Origin: Exiguobacterium aestuarii
GTDB lineage: Bacteria > Bacillota > Bacilli > Exiguobacteriales > Exiguobacteriaceae
Assembly: GCF_020171655.1 (NCBI RefSeq)
Contig: NZ_JAIVAC010000001.1
Location: forward strand, 124,001-188,000
Direction of reading: 5' to 3'
DNA: 64,000 bases
Part shown: piece by piece, positions 33,901 to 41,048 of the stretch
How the letters are laid out: each line of letters begins with the position of its first letter
Numbering within the stretch: position 1 is the first letter of the stretch
Position numbers and translations under genes: made by a program
Notes under the pieces: model-generated
Database searches by the model: none
What the model was told of the DNA's origin: nothing
The model's input: the letters and a program-made list of their open reading frames with translations, nothing else

Positions 33901-34154
33901 CCTTCGAGTCCGCTCATATAGTTCGGCTCGAGCAAGTTCAAGTCCTCGGTCACGCTTCGGCTGCCTTCCGGACGGACGACGATGTGATAAGACGAATCCC
34001 AACGTTTCTGTAGCTCATTGACGACCGTCCCGTTATTCGCCTGGGTCACACCGAGAAGATAGCTGAGCCCGGTACTGACGATGAGCATCCCGACCATGAG
34101 CAGGATGAATCGTTCCTTATTCCGCCACCATGAATTCCAAATGAACTTAAGCAT
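30930..34154 (-). CDS. FtsX/MacB-type ABC transporter permease with large extracellular domains
   Basis: 1074 residues. N-terminal helix (about 13-35), a very large extracellular region (about 40-545), three helices, a linker, then a second FtsX block with four helices near 720-880, and a Lys/Thr/Pro-rich linker leading to a C-terminal extracellular domain (about 925-1074) similar in pattern to DUF4352-like beta-sandwiches. Overall FtsX-type permease pair in one chain, probably exporting or extracting a lipid-linked or peptide substrate. Start overlaps the ATPase gene by 8 bases, so the two are translationally coupled. Confidence 0.8.
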   Translation of the reverse strand: MLKFIWNSWWRNKERFILLMVGMLIVSTGLSYLLGVTQANNGTVVNELQKRWDSSYHIVVRPEGSRSVTEDLNLLEPNYMSGLEGGITREQYETIQQIADIDVAAPIAMIGSTYSSSFTQTHTFDKAGLYRLKMNTLIDTGIEKINDFQDLKAYFWVGWMPNGDSTHIGIGPTALYEEFPLSYGSDVMLAGIDPVAEAKLVGLDDAVQATAFSRYFNEEDVPEPYDEDITTIPILMSTKDYVDASINYTIEEVDADTSDQEAFIKTYLEKGKGEYLDSLKGTKVASYDFTAQQMHDNITKHILEGTPQPQDPRVTVDYTWLSEKASPLVYEGVTSPFPKRWPYSYQIKPFLAEGEVKYGQESMYRKSNLYAEDLNEVPKVKYNYIGLFDPSKLKLSKDPLTELPMETYFPASAEWVMNSKDEPVNPPTTVKPTNNPYSFLTKPPSMLTTLDAAFAIAGDKAISAIRVNVKGVEVLNEESEAKLQAVAKEIEDKTGLITDVTLGSSPQYAVTYLPGLKGESSLGWIQQPWIKIGSSITIFQEAKLGFSGVVASVILVAMLYVFSSNIIMLYARKKEFAILLSLGWRPSQLSKLLFLEATILGSMVALISWMILGTFLWTAAGSTSITRILSIGLAGLLIYWLGTLIPIRLVRSIKPYETMQSGEVSKGRRLGRSRSSVGMSLNQLVTYWPRTLLSILAIALPTSLFGFFLFVTFRLQGVLYTTWIGEFVALEVGTMHYVAMGVALLIAMLTTTEIMWQNVSERKPQLAVLKALGWQNTSIRRLVLTEGALTGFFAGLLGVTFTIIIVTIMYQQFPTSELPFLFATILIPVVTGVLGALLPAERAVRITPAEAIGGHVVNQKQVEKRFRFVLGTTATALVVGIISLFVFTSPEVKPVTEEAKSTPAPTAQTTGAKQADLKADKPKEAKATTPKEDDLQKIMNLGTFQTFIGDPRMKKREFQVGEPVYASPDGTEPEDGKRFVSLPLTLYDKDKGYGGYADYRPNGFRMYTSDGTEYSPVDMINHNKKAFQGGFRYKPGEKSEIDLVFLVPENEKTLVLFASSDAMPKTYTVKIDVP

Positions 34155-34839
34155 GATGGACGTCGCTCATGGCGACGACCTGCCCGTCGCGCATCTCGAT
34201 TTTTCGGTTGGCTCGGTCGGCGAGTTCTGGGTCATGGGTGACGAAGAGGACACCACATCCGTTCTCGCGATTCAAGCGGATCAAGAGGTCAAAGATGACG
34301 TCACCCGTTTGTGTATCGAGGTTCCCCGTCGGCTCATCGGCGAGGAGCCATTTCGGGCGATGAATGAGGGCGCGAGCGACGGCGACGCGCTGTTGCTGAC
34401 CACCTGACAGTTGGGACGGTAACGAATCGACCTTGTCAGCGAGACCGACCTCTTTCAACAGTTCAAGCGCACGTTCATGGACGTCGTAATCGACTTTTCG
34501 TCCGAAGAGCGGGGACATGACGTTCTCAAGTGCCGTCAACGTCGGGATCAAGTGGAACTGTTGGAAGATGAAGCCGATGTTCTCGAAACGGAAGTCTGCG
34601 AGCTGTTTCGCAGAGAGCGTCGAGATTGGTTCGTCGTTGAAGAGCAACGTGCCCTCTGTCGGACGGTCGAGTGTACCGATCAGACTGAGGAGCGTCGACT
34701 TCCCAGATCCCGATGGTCCGATGATGGAGATGAAATCTCCGTGCTCGAAGCGGAGGTTGATGTCTTTTAAGGCGACCGTTTTGACGTCACCTGTATCAAA
34801 GCGTTTTGTTAAGTGTTCGCATGTAAAATGATAGGCCAT
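34147..34839 (-). CDS. ABC transporter ATP-binding protein, LolD/MacB type
   Basis: 230 residues. Walker A GPSGSGKSTLL, Q-loop, LSGGQQQRVAVARALIHRP signature, LLADEPTGNLD Walker B, VTHDPELADRANRKIEMRDGQVV. The TGNLD ending and length put it in the LolD/MacB/FtsE group that works with FtsX-type permeases. First gene of the two-gene exporter operon; AGGAGAG RBS. Confidence 0.92.
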   Translation of the reverse strand: MAYHFTCEHLTKRFDTGDVKTVALKDINLRFEHGDFISIIGPSGSGKSTLLSLIGTLDRPTEGTLLFNDEPISTLSAKQLADFRFENIGFIFQQFHLIPTLTALENVMSPLFGRKVDYDVHERALELLKEVGLADKVDSLPSQLSGGQQQRVAVARALIHRPKWLLADEPTGNLDTQTGDVIFDLLIRLNRENGCGVLFVTHDPELADRANRKIEMRDGQVVAMSDVHHA

Positions 34840-34992
34840 ACCGTAAATTCTCTCCTTTACCTAAAATTTAGTGAAAATATGTAAGAGGACGTAATATTCT
34901 GACTATTCTCAGATTAGAGGAAAAACATTCCAATGTATAGCTTTATTTTTTTCAATGGGGGAGTGGGTATAGAGAAGTGAGGAGGAGAGAAG

Positions 34993-35196
34993 ATGAAATC
35001 ATTCGAAATCGAATTCCATTTGATCAATGAAGAAGTACCAACGTATATGGTAGAAGCCGATACACGATATGAGGCATTGGAGTCGATCTTTCAAGCGTTT
35101 CGACATGCGAGCGATGGGTTCGTACAATTTGAGGACGAGTTGATTGTGATGTTGGATCATGTGGCGTATGTGAAGGCGTTTGAGGTGGTGGAGTGA
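34993..35196 (+). CDS. Small conserved-looking protein, unknown function
   Basis: 67 residues, acidic and mixed alpha/beta (FEIEFHLINEEVPTYMVEA ... LIVMLDHVAYVKAFEVVE). GAGGAGGAGAG precedes the ATG. Not recognised. Divergent from the ABC exporter and convergent with the three-gene GHKL operon; terminated by the hairpin at 35256-35294. Confidence 0.65.
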   Translation: MKSFEIEFHLINEEVPTYMVEADTRYEALESIFQAFRHASDGFVQFEDELIVMLDHVAYVKAFEVVE

Positions 35197-35255
35197 TTTA
35201 ATAGGTAATAACATTTAATAAGTTTCTATTATAGATTGAATTACATTTTGAAAAA

Positions 35256-35294
35256 GTTGCAAGAAGAAAGGATTTGATCTTTTCTTCTTGCAAC
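35256..35294. terminator. Strong bidirectional terminator
   Basis: 18-bp stem (GTTGCAAGAAGAAAGGAT with its complement, one G-T) and a TTG loop, with A-run on the left and T-containing tail on the right, between convergent genes. Confidence 0.85.
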
Positions 35295-35322
35295 TTCAAT
35301 TATTTAAAAGTGAAAATTCTAC

Positions 35323-36075
35323 TTAGTCTTTATCATCAACGTCAGCATATAATTTTAAGTTTTCCAGAAATAATGTCTTTAATTCATCTTTTTCAAGCAT
35401 GGGAGACAGCACGATAGGATAAGATTTATTAAATTCGAAAATCACCCTACGCCCTACACGCTCATCACGTCCAAGATCATCTCGATTTTTTATCTTTGCT
35501 TTTAGTATTTTTGATAAATCTAACTCATTAATGATATCCATTACATTCAAAAGAAACTGTCCATTTCGAAAAATCTCATATTTGATGATGTAGTTGTAAA
35601 GATCTAAATTCTCAACAATTAAGCGATAATAGTGTGATTGTTTATTTATATCGGATGTATGATCTGAAACATACTGAGCAGCTAATATGCTTTTGTAAAT
35701 GTAATTTTCCCAGTCAAATTTTTTTAACACAATATTGTTAAAATTTTTTTCGCTTTCTTCAACTTGAGGATAGGTACTTAGGATGAATTCTCTTTTTTTT
35801 GTTAAAAGTAATGAATGCCAAAATCTTTCATCCAGATGAATATCTCGATCAGTTTTTAAGTAGTATTCACTTAAAACTTTAAATGCTTTAAAAAAATGAT
35901 CATTTCTTTCGTATTCATTTTTTTGGGCCATATATATCGGAAAGTCTGGGGCATTTATTATTGTGACGACTTCATTTGAAAAATACTCTTCTTTAGAGTT
36001 AATTTGATCTTCCAAAAAATCTTTATACAAGTTTGCATTATTCCTATAACCACGCTCTAACAATCTAATTTCCAT
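35323..36075 (-). CDS. Unknown protein, third gene of GHKL-ATPase operon
   Basis: 250 residues from ATG 36075, which has AAAGGA upstream and overlaps the preceding gene by 11 bases; the frame extends 9 bases more to a TTG. AT-rich. Rich in aromatic and charged residues with a helical core (HLDERFWHSLLLTKKREFIL, DWENYIYKSILAAQYVSDH). No transmembrane helix or nuclease motif can be read with confidence. Last gene of a tightly overlapped three-gene operon, so it works with the GHKL ATPase. Confidence 0.6.
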   Translation of the reverse strand: MEIRLLERGYRNNANLYKDFLEDQINSKEEYFSNEVVTIINAPDFPIYMAQKNEYERNDHFFKAFKVLSEYYLKTDRDIHLDERFWHSLLLTKKREFILSTYPQVEESEKNFNNIVLKKFDWENYIYKSILAAQYVSDHTSDINKQSHYYRLIVENLDLYNYIIKYEIFRNGQFLLNVMDIINELDLSKILKAKIKNRDDLGRDERVGRRVIFEFNKSYPIVLSPMLEKDELKTLFLENLKLYADVDDKD

Positions 36076-36916
36076 GGTTTGCAAGTCCTTTCATAGCAGA
36101 AACGTACTTATCTATCATTCGATCAGATATTTTATGAATTACTTCGTCTATTGTGTCTAGTGTCAATTCAGTAACCATTTTTTTAATCATTAATTGATAT
36201 AATTTTAAATCTAGTTTATTACTCGGTGGATTACATGTTTCTAGATCGACAGTTTCTTGATCATCGCTATTATTAATAATAAATTGATGTAAAGCTTTGG
36301 ATAATCCAATATATATATACGGATTATTTAAAGTACTACTTTGAGGGAAATTGTTAAATTGATATTCAGCATCTTTGTAATGAATAATGATTGTTTCAGC
36401 ACCAAGTTCTATTTTAATATCAGAATTCAGTGACGGATCAACATTTTTTTCAAATAATTCAAAAGGCTTAATAGTGCTTCCTTCAAAAAATACAACATTA
36501 GAATAAGCTAATAAAGCATGTTTTGACACACGGAGATCATTCCTGAAATTTAAATAAAAATCATTCAAATCATCATTACTTGCGTAACTAATTTCTTCCT
36601 TTGATTGAATTTGAAGTTGGATTGAAGTTCTTTTGCTTAAAGATAAGCGTGATTTTGGAATGTCAATGTAAAAATCCGAATTGTCTATTCGGAAATACTT
36701 GTTATCACGAGATTGTATAATGAATATTAGTTGCGCACGTCGATCATTAAGTAATTTCTGCAAAAATGGAGAATCAAGTTCATAAGTGTAGTTTAAGCGA
36801 TAAAAAGTCGAGTTCTCTTCTAAAGATACATCAAGGATAAAATTACTTTCTGCATAACTATTTGAGTCATTCGTAAGTACCGGATAAGGAAAATTAGCAT
36901 TTTTTTTATAAATCAT
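36065..36916 (-). CDS. Unknown protein, second gene of GHKL-ATPase operon
   Basis: 283 residues, AT-rich, mostly predicted beta strands in the first 200 residues (FPYPVLTNDSNSYAESNFILDVSL, AQLIFIIQSRDNKYFRIDNSDF) then a helical tail with an acidic/helical end. The opening FPYPVL is a distinctive feature. GAGGTG before the ATG; start overlaps the end of the GHKL gene by 11 bases. No known domain recognised. Confidence 0.6.
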   Translation of the reverse strand: MIYKKNANFPYPVLTNDSNSYAESNFILDVSLEENSTFYRLNYTYELDSPFLQKLLNDRRAQLIFIIQSRDNKYFRIDNSDFYIDIPKSRLSLSKRTSIQLQIQSKEEISYASNDDLNDFYLNFRNDLRVSKHALLAYSNVVFFEGSTIKPFELFEKNVDPSLNSDIKIELGAETIIIHYKDAEYQFNNFPQSSTLNNPYIYIGLSKALHQFIINNSDDQETVDLETCNPPSNKLDLKLYQLMIKKMVTELTLDTIDEVIHKISDRMIDKYVSAMKGLANHGN

Positions 36917-38831
36917 TTGGCACCTCTACATAATATACAAACTTTAAAGAACGATTATAGTTTGACGAGAGCTCAAATTCGAGTTGAGCTTTTCCATCAA
37001 TGATCTCCACATCCTTGATACTGTTGTTTTCGATTTTATAATTTTGGGAAGTGATTGGATTTCGAACAGATAAATAGTTGTCTTTTAATTCAAACTCATT
37101 GGCATGTTCTATACCCATACCGTCGATTACAACCAAGCTTATACTGCAGGGATAATCCAAAATTGAGTCCATACTTTTTGAGAAATCGAAGTTCAGATAT
37201 TCGCGATCTTGTACAATAATTCTTTCTACCATTTCTGGATTTGCACTATACTTCTTAATTGGATCTTCACTATCATATTTACCTTCCGTACTTTTACGAA
37301 GTTTTAATGGTTGTCTGTTTCGCTTACTTTCTTGAATAGTAGGTTTGTTTGAAATTCCTTGTTTGTCGCGCTTTTCCTTTTTCTTAACAGTTGTTTTAGA
37401 TTTAATTATGGGTTTGTTATTAATTAAAACGGTTCCCATTGAAGACATAAGATCTTGCTTGAATTGAGATTCTACTAAATAAATAATATTTTTAGTGTCC
37501 ATAACTCCATCTACCGGATTATTATCTTTAATAGCATCTTCAATAATTCTGCTAATTTCACGCGTCAAATTATTAATAAAACGTTTTGCTTGTTTCTGTA
37601 ATACAGGATCTTTAATGTGATCTGAAGAGAGTTGTGTATGTGATTCGTTTTCAAGCGATTTCAAATATGAATCTTCTTCAGGTCCACCTATTAATACAGC
37701 ATTAAAAGGCTTATTGACGTTTCCCTTCACTTTGAAGTCTTCAATTTTCATTCCAACTGTTCGTACAATTGCGACTCTTCCTTTTACAATTCTTTCATCG
37801 TAAGTAAAATATAGACGAAATTTATAATCATTATGCCCGTCTGAAACAATTATTTTTTGAGGGGCCTTTTCTAAGTACGTGTTCACGTAGAGGGGAGTGA
37901 AATTTTTCTTGATATCTTCGATTTTTTGTACATAATATGCTGAATGGGTAACAATATCATGAATGGTATCTGGATTAATTTTGACTCCATTTACTTCGAC
38001 TTCTAATTTTCCTTCGAGTATAGAAATGAAGAAACTATCACATACACTTGTAACAATGTCGTGCGTCTCGGCATAACCTTTTCTTAAATAAGGGATAACG
38101 ATCTTTAATCCTCTCGTACTTTTTGAAAAGACTTTATGAAATTCATTTTCAAAAGGCATGAATTTTGATGAATATTCATTATTTTGTAATTTTGCGAAAT
38201 ATCCACTGGCTCGATAATAGCGATTATTATATGAATGCTCGATTAACTGAGTTGTACCACCTAAATGTTGCTCACCATTTTCATCACAGTTAGCAAAAAA
38301 CATTACATGAATGTCTGAAGCCGCGTTAGATGCAATTTTACCAACTCCATGTGATCCTCCTCGAGCAGTTTCTATTGCAGTATCGGATTCTTCAAAGTGA
38401 ACGCCTTTGTTATATGCATAGATTCCCCAAGTATGGTCTTTTGAGTTAGTTTGACCATATCTTGCACCTGTTAGTCCCTTAGTATTTTGATCCTCAAATG
38501 ATATGTAAGAAACAGACTCTTGACTTACCTTATTCAACATATGTTTAATAGTTTCTTTCGTGTAAGTATTACGACCTTCTAAGGCATAAATACGATCTAT
38601 TAACTCTTTGACACCTGGTATGTGTCTAGTCTCTATTTCACCAGTTTCGATTTTTACAATAACGGGACCATCAAAATTCTTAAGTTTTCCATCTAAAGAG
38701 TTTTGAATATTTTCTCTAACTAGCCCTGTCACTTTCATATCATAAAAACGTTCTAAAACTTTATTAAAGTTTGATTCTTCAATATTTGGTATTTGCGAAA
38801 ATTGCCAATAAATTGGGTTTTTTTTAATCAT
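36906..38831 (-). CDS. GHKL (Hsp90/MutL-type) ATPase, first gene of putative defence operon
   Basis: 641 residues. Bergerat fold motifs: N box LVRENIQNSLDG (37-48; Glu40, Asn41, Asn44), G1 box SFEDQNTKGLTG (111-122; Asp114, Gly119), G2 box GGSHGVGKIASN (158-169). A middle transducer-like part follows, then a basic linker (about 465-510, KSKTTVKKKEKRDK) and a C-terminal beta-rich domain. Such GHKL ATPases occur in bacterial restriction-like and MORC-associated systems. Operon with two unknown proteins, all overlapping; AT-rich; divergent from a GmrSD nuclease gene. Defence role is inference. Confidence 0.75.
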   Translation of the reverse strand: MIKKNPIYWQFSQIPNIEESNFNKVLERFYDMKVTGLVRENIQNSLDGKLKNFDGPVIVKIETGEIETRHIPGVKELIDRIYALEGRNTYTKETIKHMLNKVSQESVSYISFEDQNTKGLTGARYGQTNSKDHTWGIYAYNKGVHFEESDTAIETARGGSHGVGKIASNAASDIHVMFFANCDENGEQHLGGTTQLIEHSYNNRYYRASGYFAKLQNNEYSSKFMPFENEFHKVFSKSTRGLKIVIPYLRKGYAETHDIVTSVCDSFFISILEGKLEVEVNGVKINPDTIHDIVTHSAYYVQKIEDIKKNFTPLYVNTYLEKAPQKIIVSDGHNDYKFRLYFTYDERIVKGRVAIVRTVGMKIEDFKVKGNVNKPFNAVLIGGPEEDSYLKSLENESHTQLSSDHIKDPVLQKQAKRFINNLTREISRIIEDAIKDNNPVDGVMDTKNIIYLVESQFKQDLMSSMGTVLINNKPIIKSKTTVKKKEKRDKQGISNKPTIQESKRNRQPLKLRKSTEGKYDSEDPIKKYSANPEMVERIIVQDREYLNFDFSKSMDSILDYPCSISLVVIDGMGIEHANEFELKDNYLSVRNPITSQNYKIENNSIKDVEIIDGKAQLEFELSSNYNRSLKFVYYVEVPNDL

Positions 38832-38883
38832 TTTTAAATTTCACCTCAGTATAATCTAAACTTCTTTTTTCCTCATTGTTCCA

Positions 38884-38916
38884 ATTGTACAATATGAGTT
38901 ATTATTAATCTATAAT
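38884..38916. promoter_or_regulatory. Palindrome and -10 in the GHKL/GmrSD divergent promoter
   Basis: Perfect palindrome ATTGTACAAT (38884-38893) between the divergent genes, and TATAAT at 38911-38916 as likely -10 of the GmrSD gene with TACAAT 17 bases upstream, so the palindrome overlaps its -35. A shared operator is plausible. Confidence 0.45.
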
Positions 38917-38968
38917 TTGAAATACTAAAAAATATTACAAGTTAGGGATTTAGAAAGTAGGTATATAT

Positions 38969-40624
38969 ATGGCAATTAAAAATTATGCATTCAAAAATTT
39001 AGGATCTTTCATTCAAGATAATGTTTATCACATTCCTGATTATCAAAGAGAGTACTCGTGGGAAGAGTCGCAAGTTGAGGATTTTTGGAATGATCTCAAA
39101 TCACTTTGTTTTTCAAATGAGTCTGAACATTTCTTTGGCCAAATAGTTGTACATGATGAAAACGAAGACTCAAATAGCACAACAAAATATATTATTGACG
39201 GACAGCAAAGGACTACAACCTCAATCATATTCTTAAGCGTTTTAAAGCAACTAGCGATTGAAATAACAGAGTATGGGGTTGCGGAGGCTGAAGAAATTGC
39301 AGAAGATATAAAAATAAAATTTATTGGACGTTGGACTGCTTCTAATGACCGTCTCCGTTTCAGACCTACTTCAATAGATGCAGACTTTTTTAGAACATAT
39401 ATTCAAGTACGTTCAATAAATTCCTACAATCAAAAACCGAGGAATCGTGCACAAAAGAGAATGAAAGAAGCATATCAACTTCTTGAAAAAAACTTGCGTG
39501 AAGAAATTAAGGGGAGAACACCGCAAGAACAATATCTTATCATTAATGATTTTTTTAATTCATTTATTTATGGATTTAAAGTTATGTATGTGGAAACCTC
39601 TTCTTTAGAAGAAGCATTTATTATTTTTGAATCGTTGAATGCAAGAGGTAAAGGTTTAGAAACATCAGATTTATTAAAGAACCATTTATTCAAATCATCT
39701 AAATCGCAAATTGATTCTGTTAAAAATAAATGGGAAAAGATATCCGATAATATAGGATCTTCAGAAGCTACAAAATTTATTCGTTATTATTGGAATGCCA
39801 TTGAATCATTTTCAAGAACCCAAAACTTATATAGAAAAATGAAGAGTAAAATTAATACTGAAAGTCAAGTAATTAGAGTGATAAGTGAACTAGAATTACT
39901 TTCAGATGTTTATACAACACTCAATGCTAATTCGGGAACAAGTGTATTTAATCATAAGCTCTTGAATGACTCTTTGAAAAACTTGAAATCGTTTAGTGCA
40001 ACTTCCTTCTACCCAATTGTATTTGCAATGTACTTAAAGAATTGGGATGAAAAAGACATTTTAGAAGTACTCTTAGCTATTGAAAAATTAATTTTTAGAA
40101 ACATAGTTATTGCTAAAAATGCCGCTAATAAATACGAAATAATTTTTGCGGAACTAGCAATTTCAATTTCAAATAATAACATTTCAATAAATGAAGTTGT
40201 TAACAATTTAAATGGTTATAAAATCTCTGATGAAGCATTCGCAAATCATTTTAAAGATTTAGAAATAAAAAACAAGCCAATCATTCGGTACATTTTAAAA
40301 GAAATAAATAACTTAGGATCTAGTAAAGAAACAATTATATCAGATTCGGAAAGTGTTCATATTGAACATATTTTGCCTCAATCTCCTGGAGAATGGTATG
40401 TATATAACCACGAAGAATACGTGAATAAACTAGGGAATCTTACATTATTGGGAAGTGAATTTAATAGAAAAATTTCAAACAGTTTATTTGATAGAAAGAA
40501 AGAAATGTATAGAAATAGTGAGATAAAAATCACAAGAGATTTGATTGACTATTCTCAATGGGGTGTTGAAGAGATAAAGCATCGACAAGATCACTTGACT
40601 AAACTTGCGCTTACAATTTGGTAA
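38969..40624 (+). CDS. GmrSD-type restriction endonuclease (DUF262 + DUF1524)
   Basis: 551 residues, AT-rich. N-terminal DUF262/GmrS domain with YQREYSWEESQVEDFW and the nucleotide-handling motif IIDGQQRTT (75-83); FIIFESLNARGKGLE is the second conserved block. C-terminal DUF1524/GmrD HNH nuclease: HIEHILPQS at about 464-472, then KLGNLTLLGSEFNRKISN. Proteins of this type cut modified (for example glucosylated hydroxymethylcytosine) DNA or act with phosphorothioate systems. Both domains are complete in one chain. Single gene, divergent from the GHKL operon. Confidence 0.85.
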   Translation: MAIKNYAFKNLGSFIQDNVYHIPDYQREYSWEESQVEDFWNDLKSLCFSNESEHFFGQIVVHDENEDSNSTTKYIIDGQQRTTTSIIFLSVLKQLAIEITEYGVAEAEEIAEDIKIKFIGRWTASNDRLRFRPTSIDADFFRTYIQVRSINSYNQKPRNRAQKRMKEAYQLLEKNLREEIKGRTPQEQYLIINDFFNSFIYGFKVMYVETSSLEEAFIIFESLNARGKGLETSDLLKNHLFKSSKSQIDSVKNKWEKISDNIGSSEATKFIRYYWNAIESFSRTQNLYRKMKSKINTESQVIRVISELELLSDVYTTLNANSGTSVFNHKLLNDSLKNLKSFSATSFYPIVFAMYLKNWDEKDILEVLLAIEKLIFRNIVIAKNAANKYEIIFAELAISISNNNISINEVVNNLNGYKISDEAFANHFKDLEIKNKPIIRYILKEINNLGSSKETIISDSESVHIEHILPQSPGEWYVYNHEEYVNKLGNLTLLGSEFNRKISNSLFDRKKEMYRNSEIKITRDLIDYSQWGVEEIKHRQDHLTKLALTIW

Positions 40625-40718
40625 AGTACTTTAAGCTGATATTAAATATTGAAGAATTTATAGAAAATTAAAACTCTACTAATTTCTCTGTACGAAAAAT
40701 TCTGAGGGGTGAAGAATA

Positions 40719-41048
40719 GTGACCCGATATAACAAATTAGTACGCGACCGCATTCCTGAAATTATTCATGAATCAGGAAAAGTCCCAATTGTAAAGCAAC
40801 TTAGCCAAGCCGAACACTTTGAACAAGCGCGCTTGAAACTTTATGAAGAAATCAAAGAGTATGAAGAGACAAACATTGATGAAGAGTCTCTTGAAGAGTT
40901 AGCTGACATTTTGGAGTTGGTCTATACACTCGGAAATATGCATGGGGCAGACTTCGATGAATTGAACCGCATACGTGAAGAGAAGCGCAAAAAACGTGGC
41001 GGCTTTGAGAAGGGACTACTTTTAGAAGAGGTTCTGGATCATGAGTGA
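40719..41048 (+). CDS. MazG-like nucleoside triphosphate pyrophosphohydrolase
   Basis: 109 residues. All-alpha NTP-PPase motif: EExxE (Glu43, Glu44, Glu47 in YEEIKEYEE) and ExxD (Glu60, Asp63 in EELADILEL). N-terminal YNKLVRDRIPEII is the usual start of the phosphoribosyl-ATP pyrophosphohydrolase-like group. Overlaps the helicase gene by 8 bases, so they are coupled. Could lower nucleotide pools or remove modified dNTPs in the context of defence (inference). Confidence 0.85.
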   Translation: MTRYNKLVRDRIPEIIHESGKVPIVKQLSQAEHFEQARLKLYEEIKEYEETNIDEESLEELADILELVYTLGNMHGADFDELNRIREEKRKKRGGFEKGLLLEEVLDHE

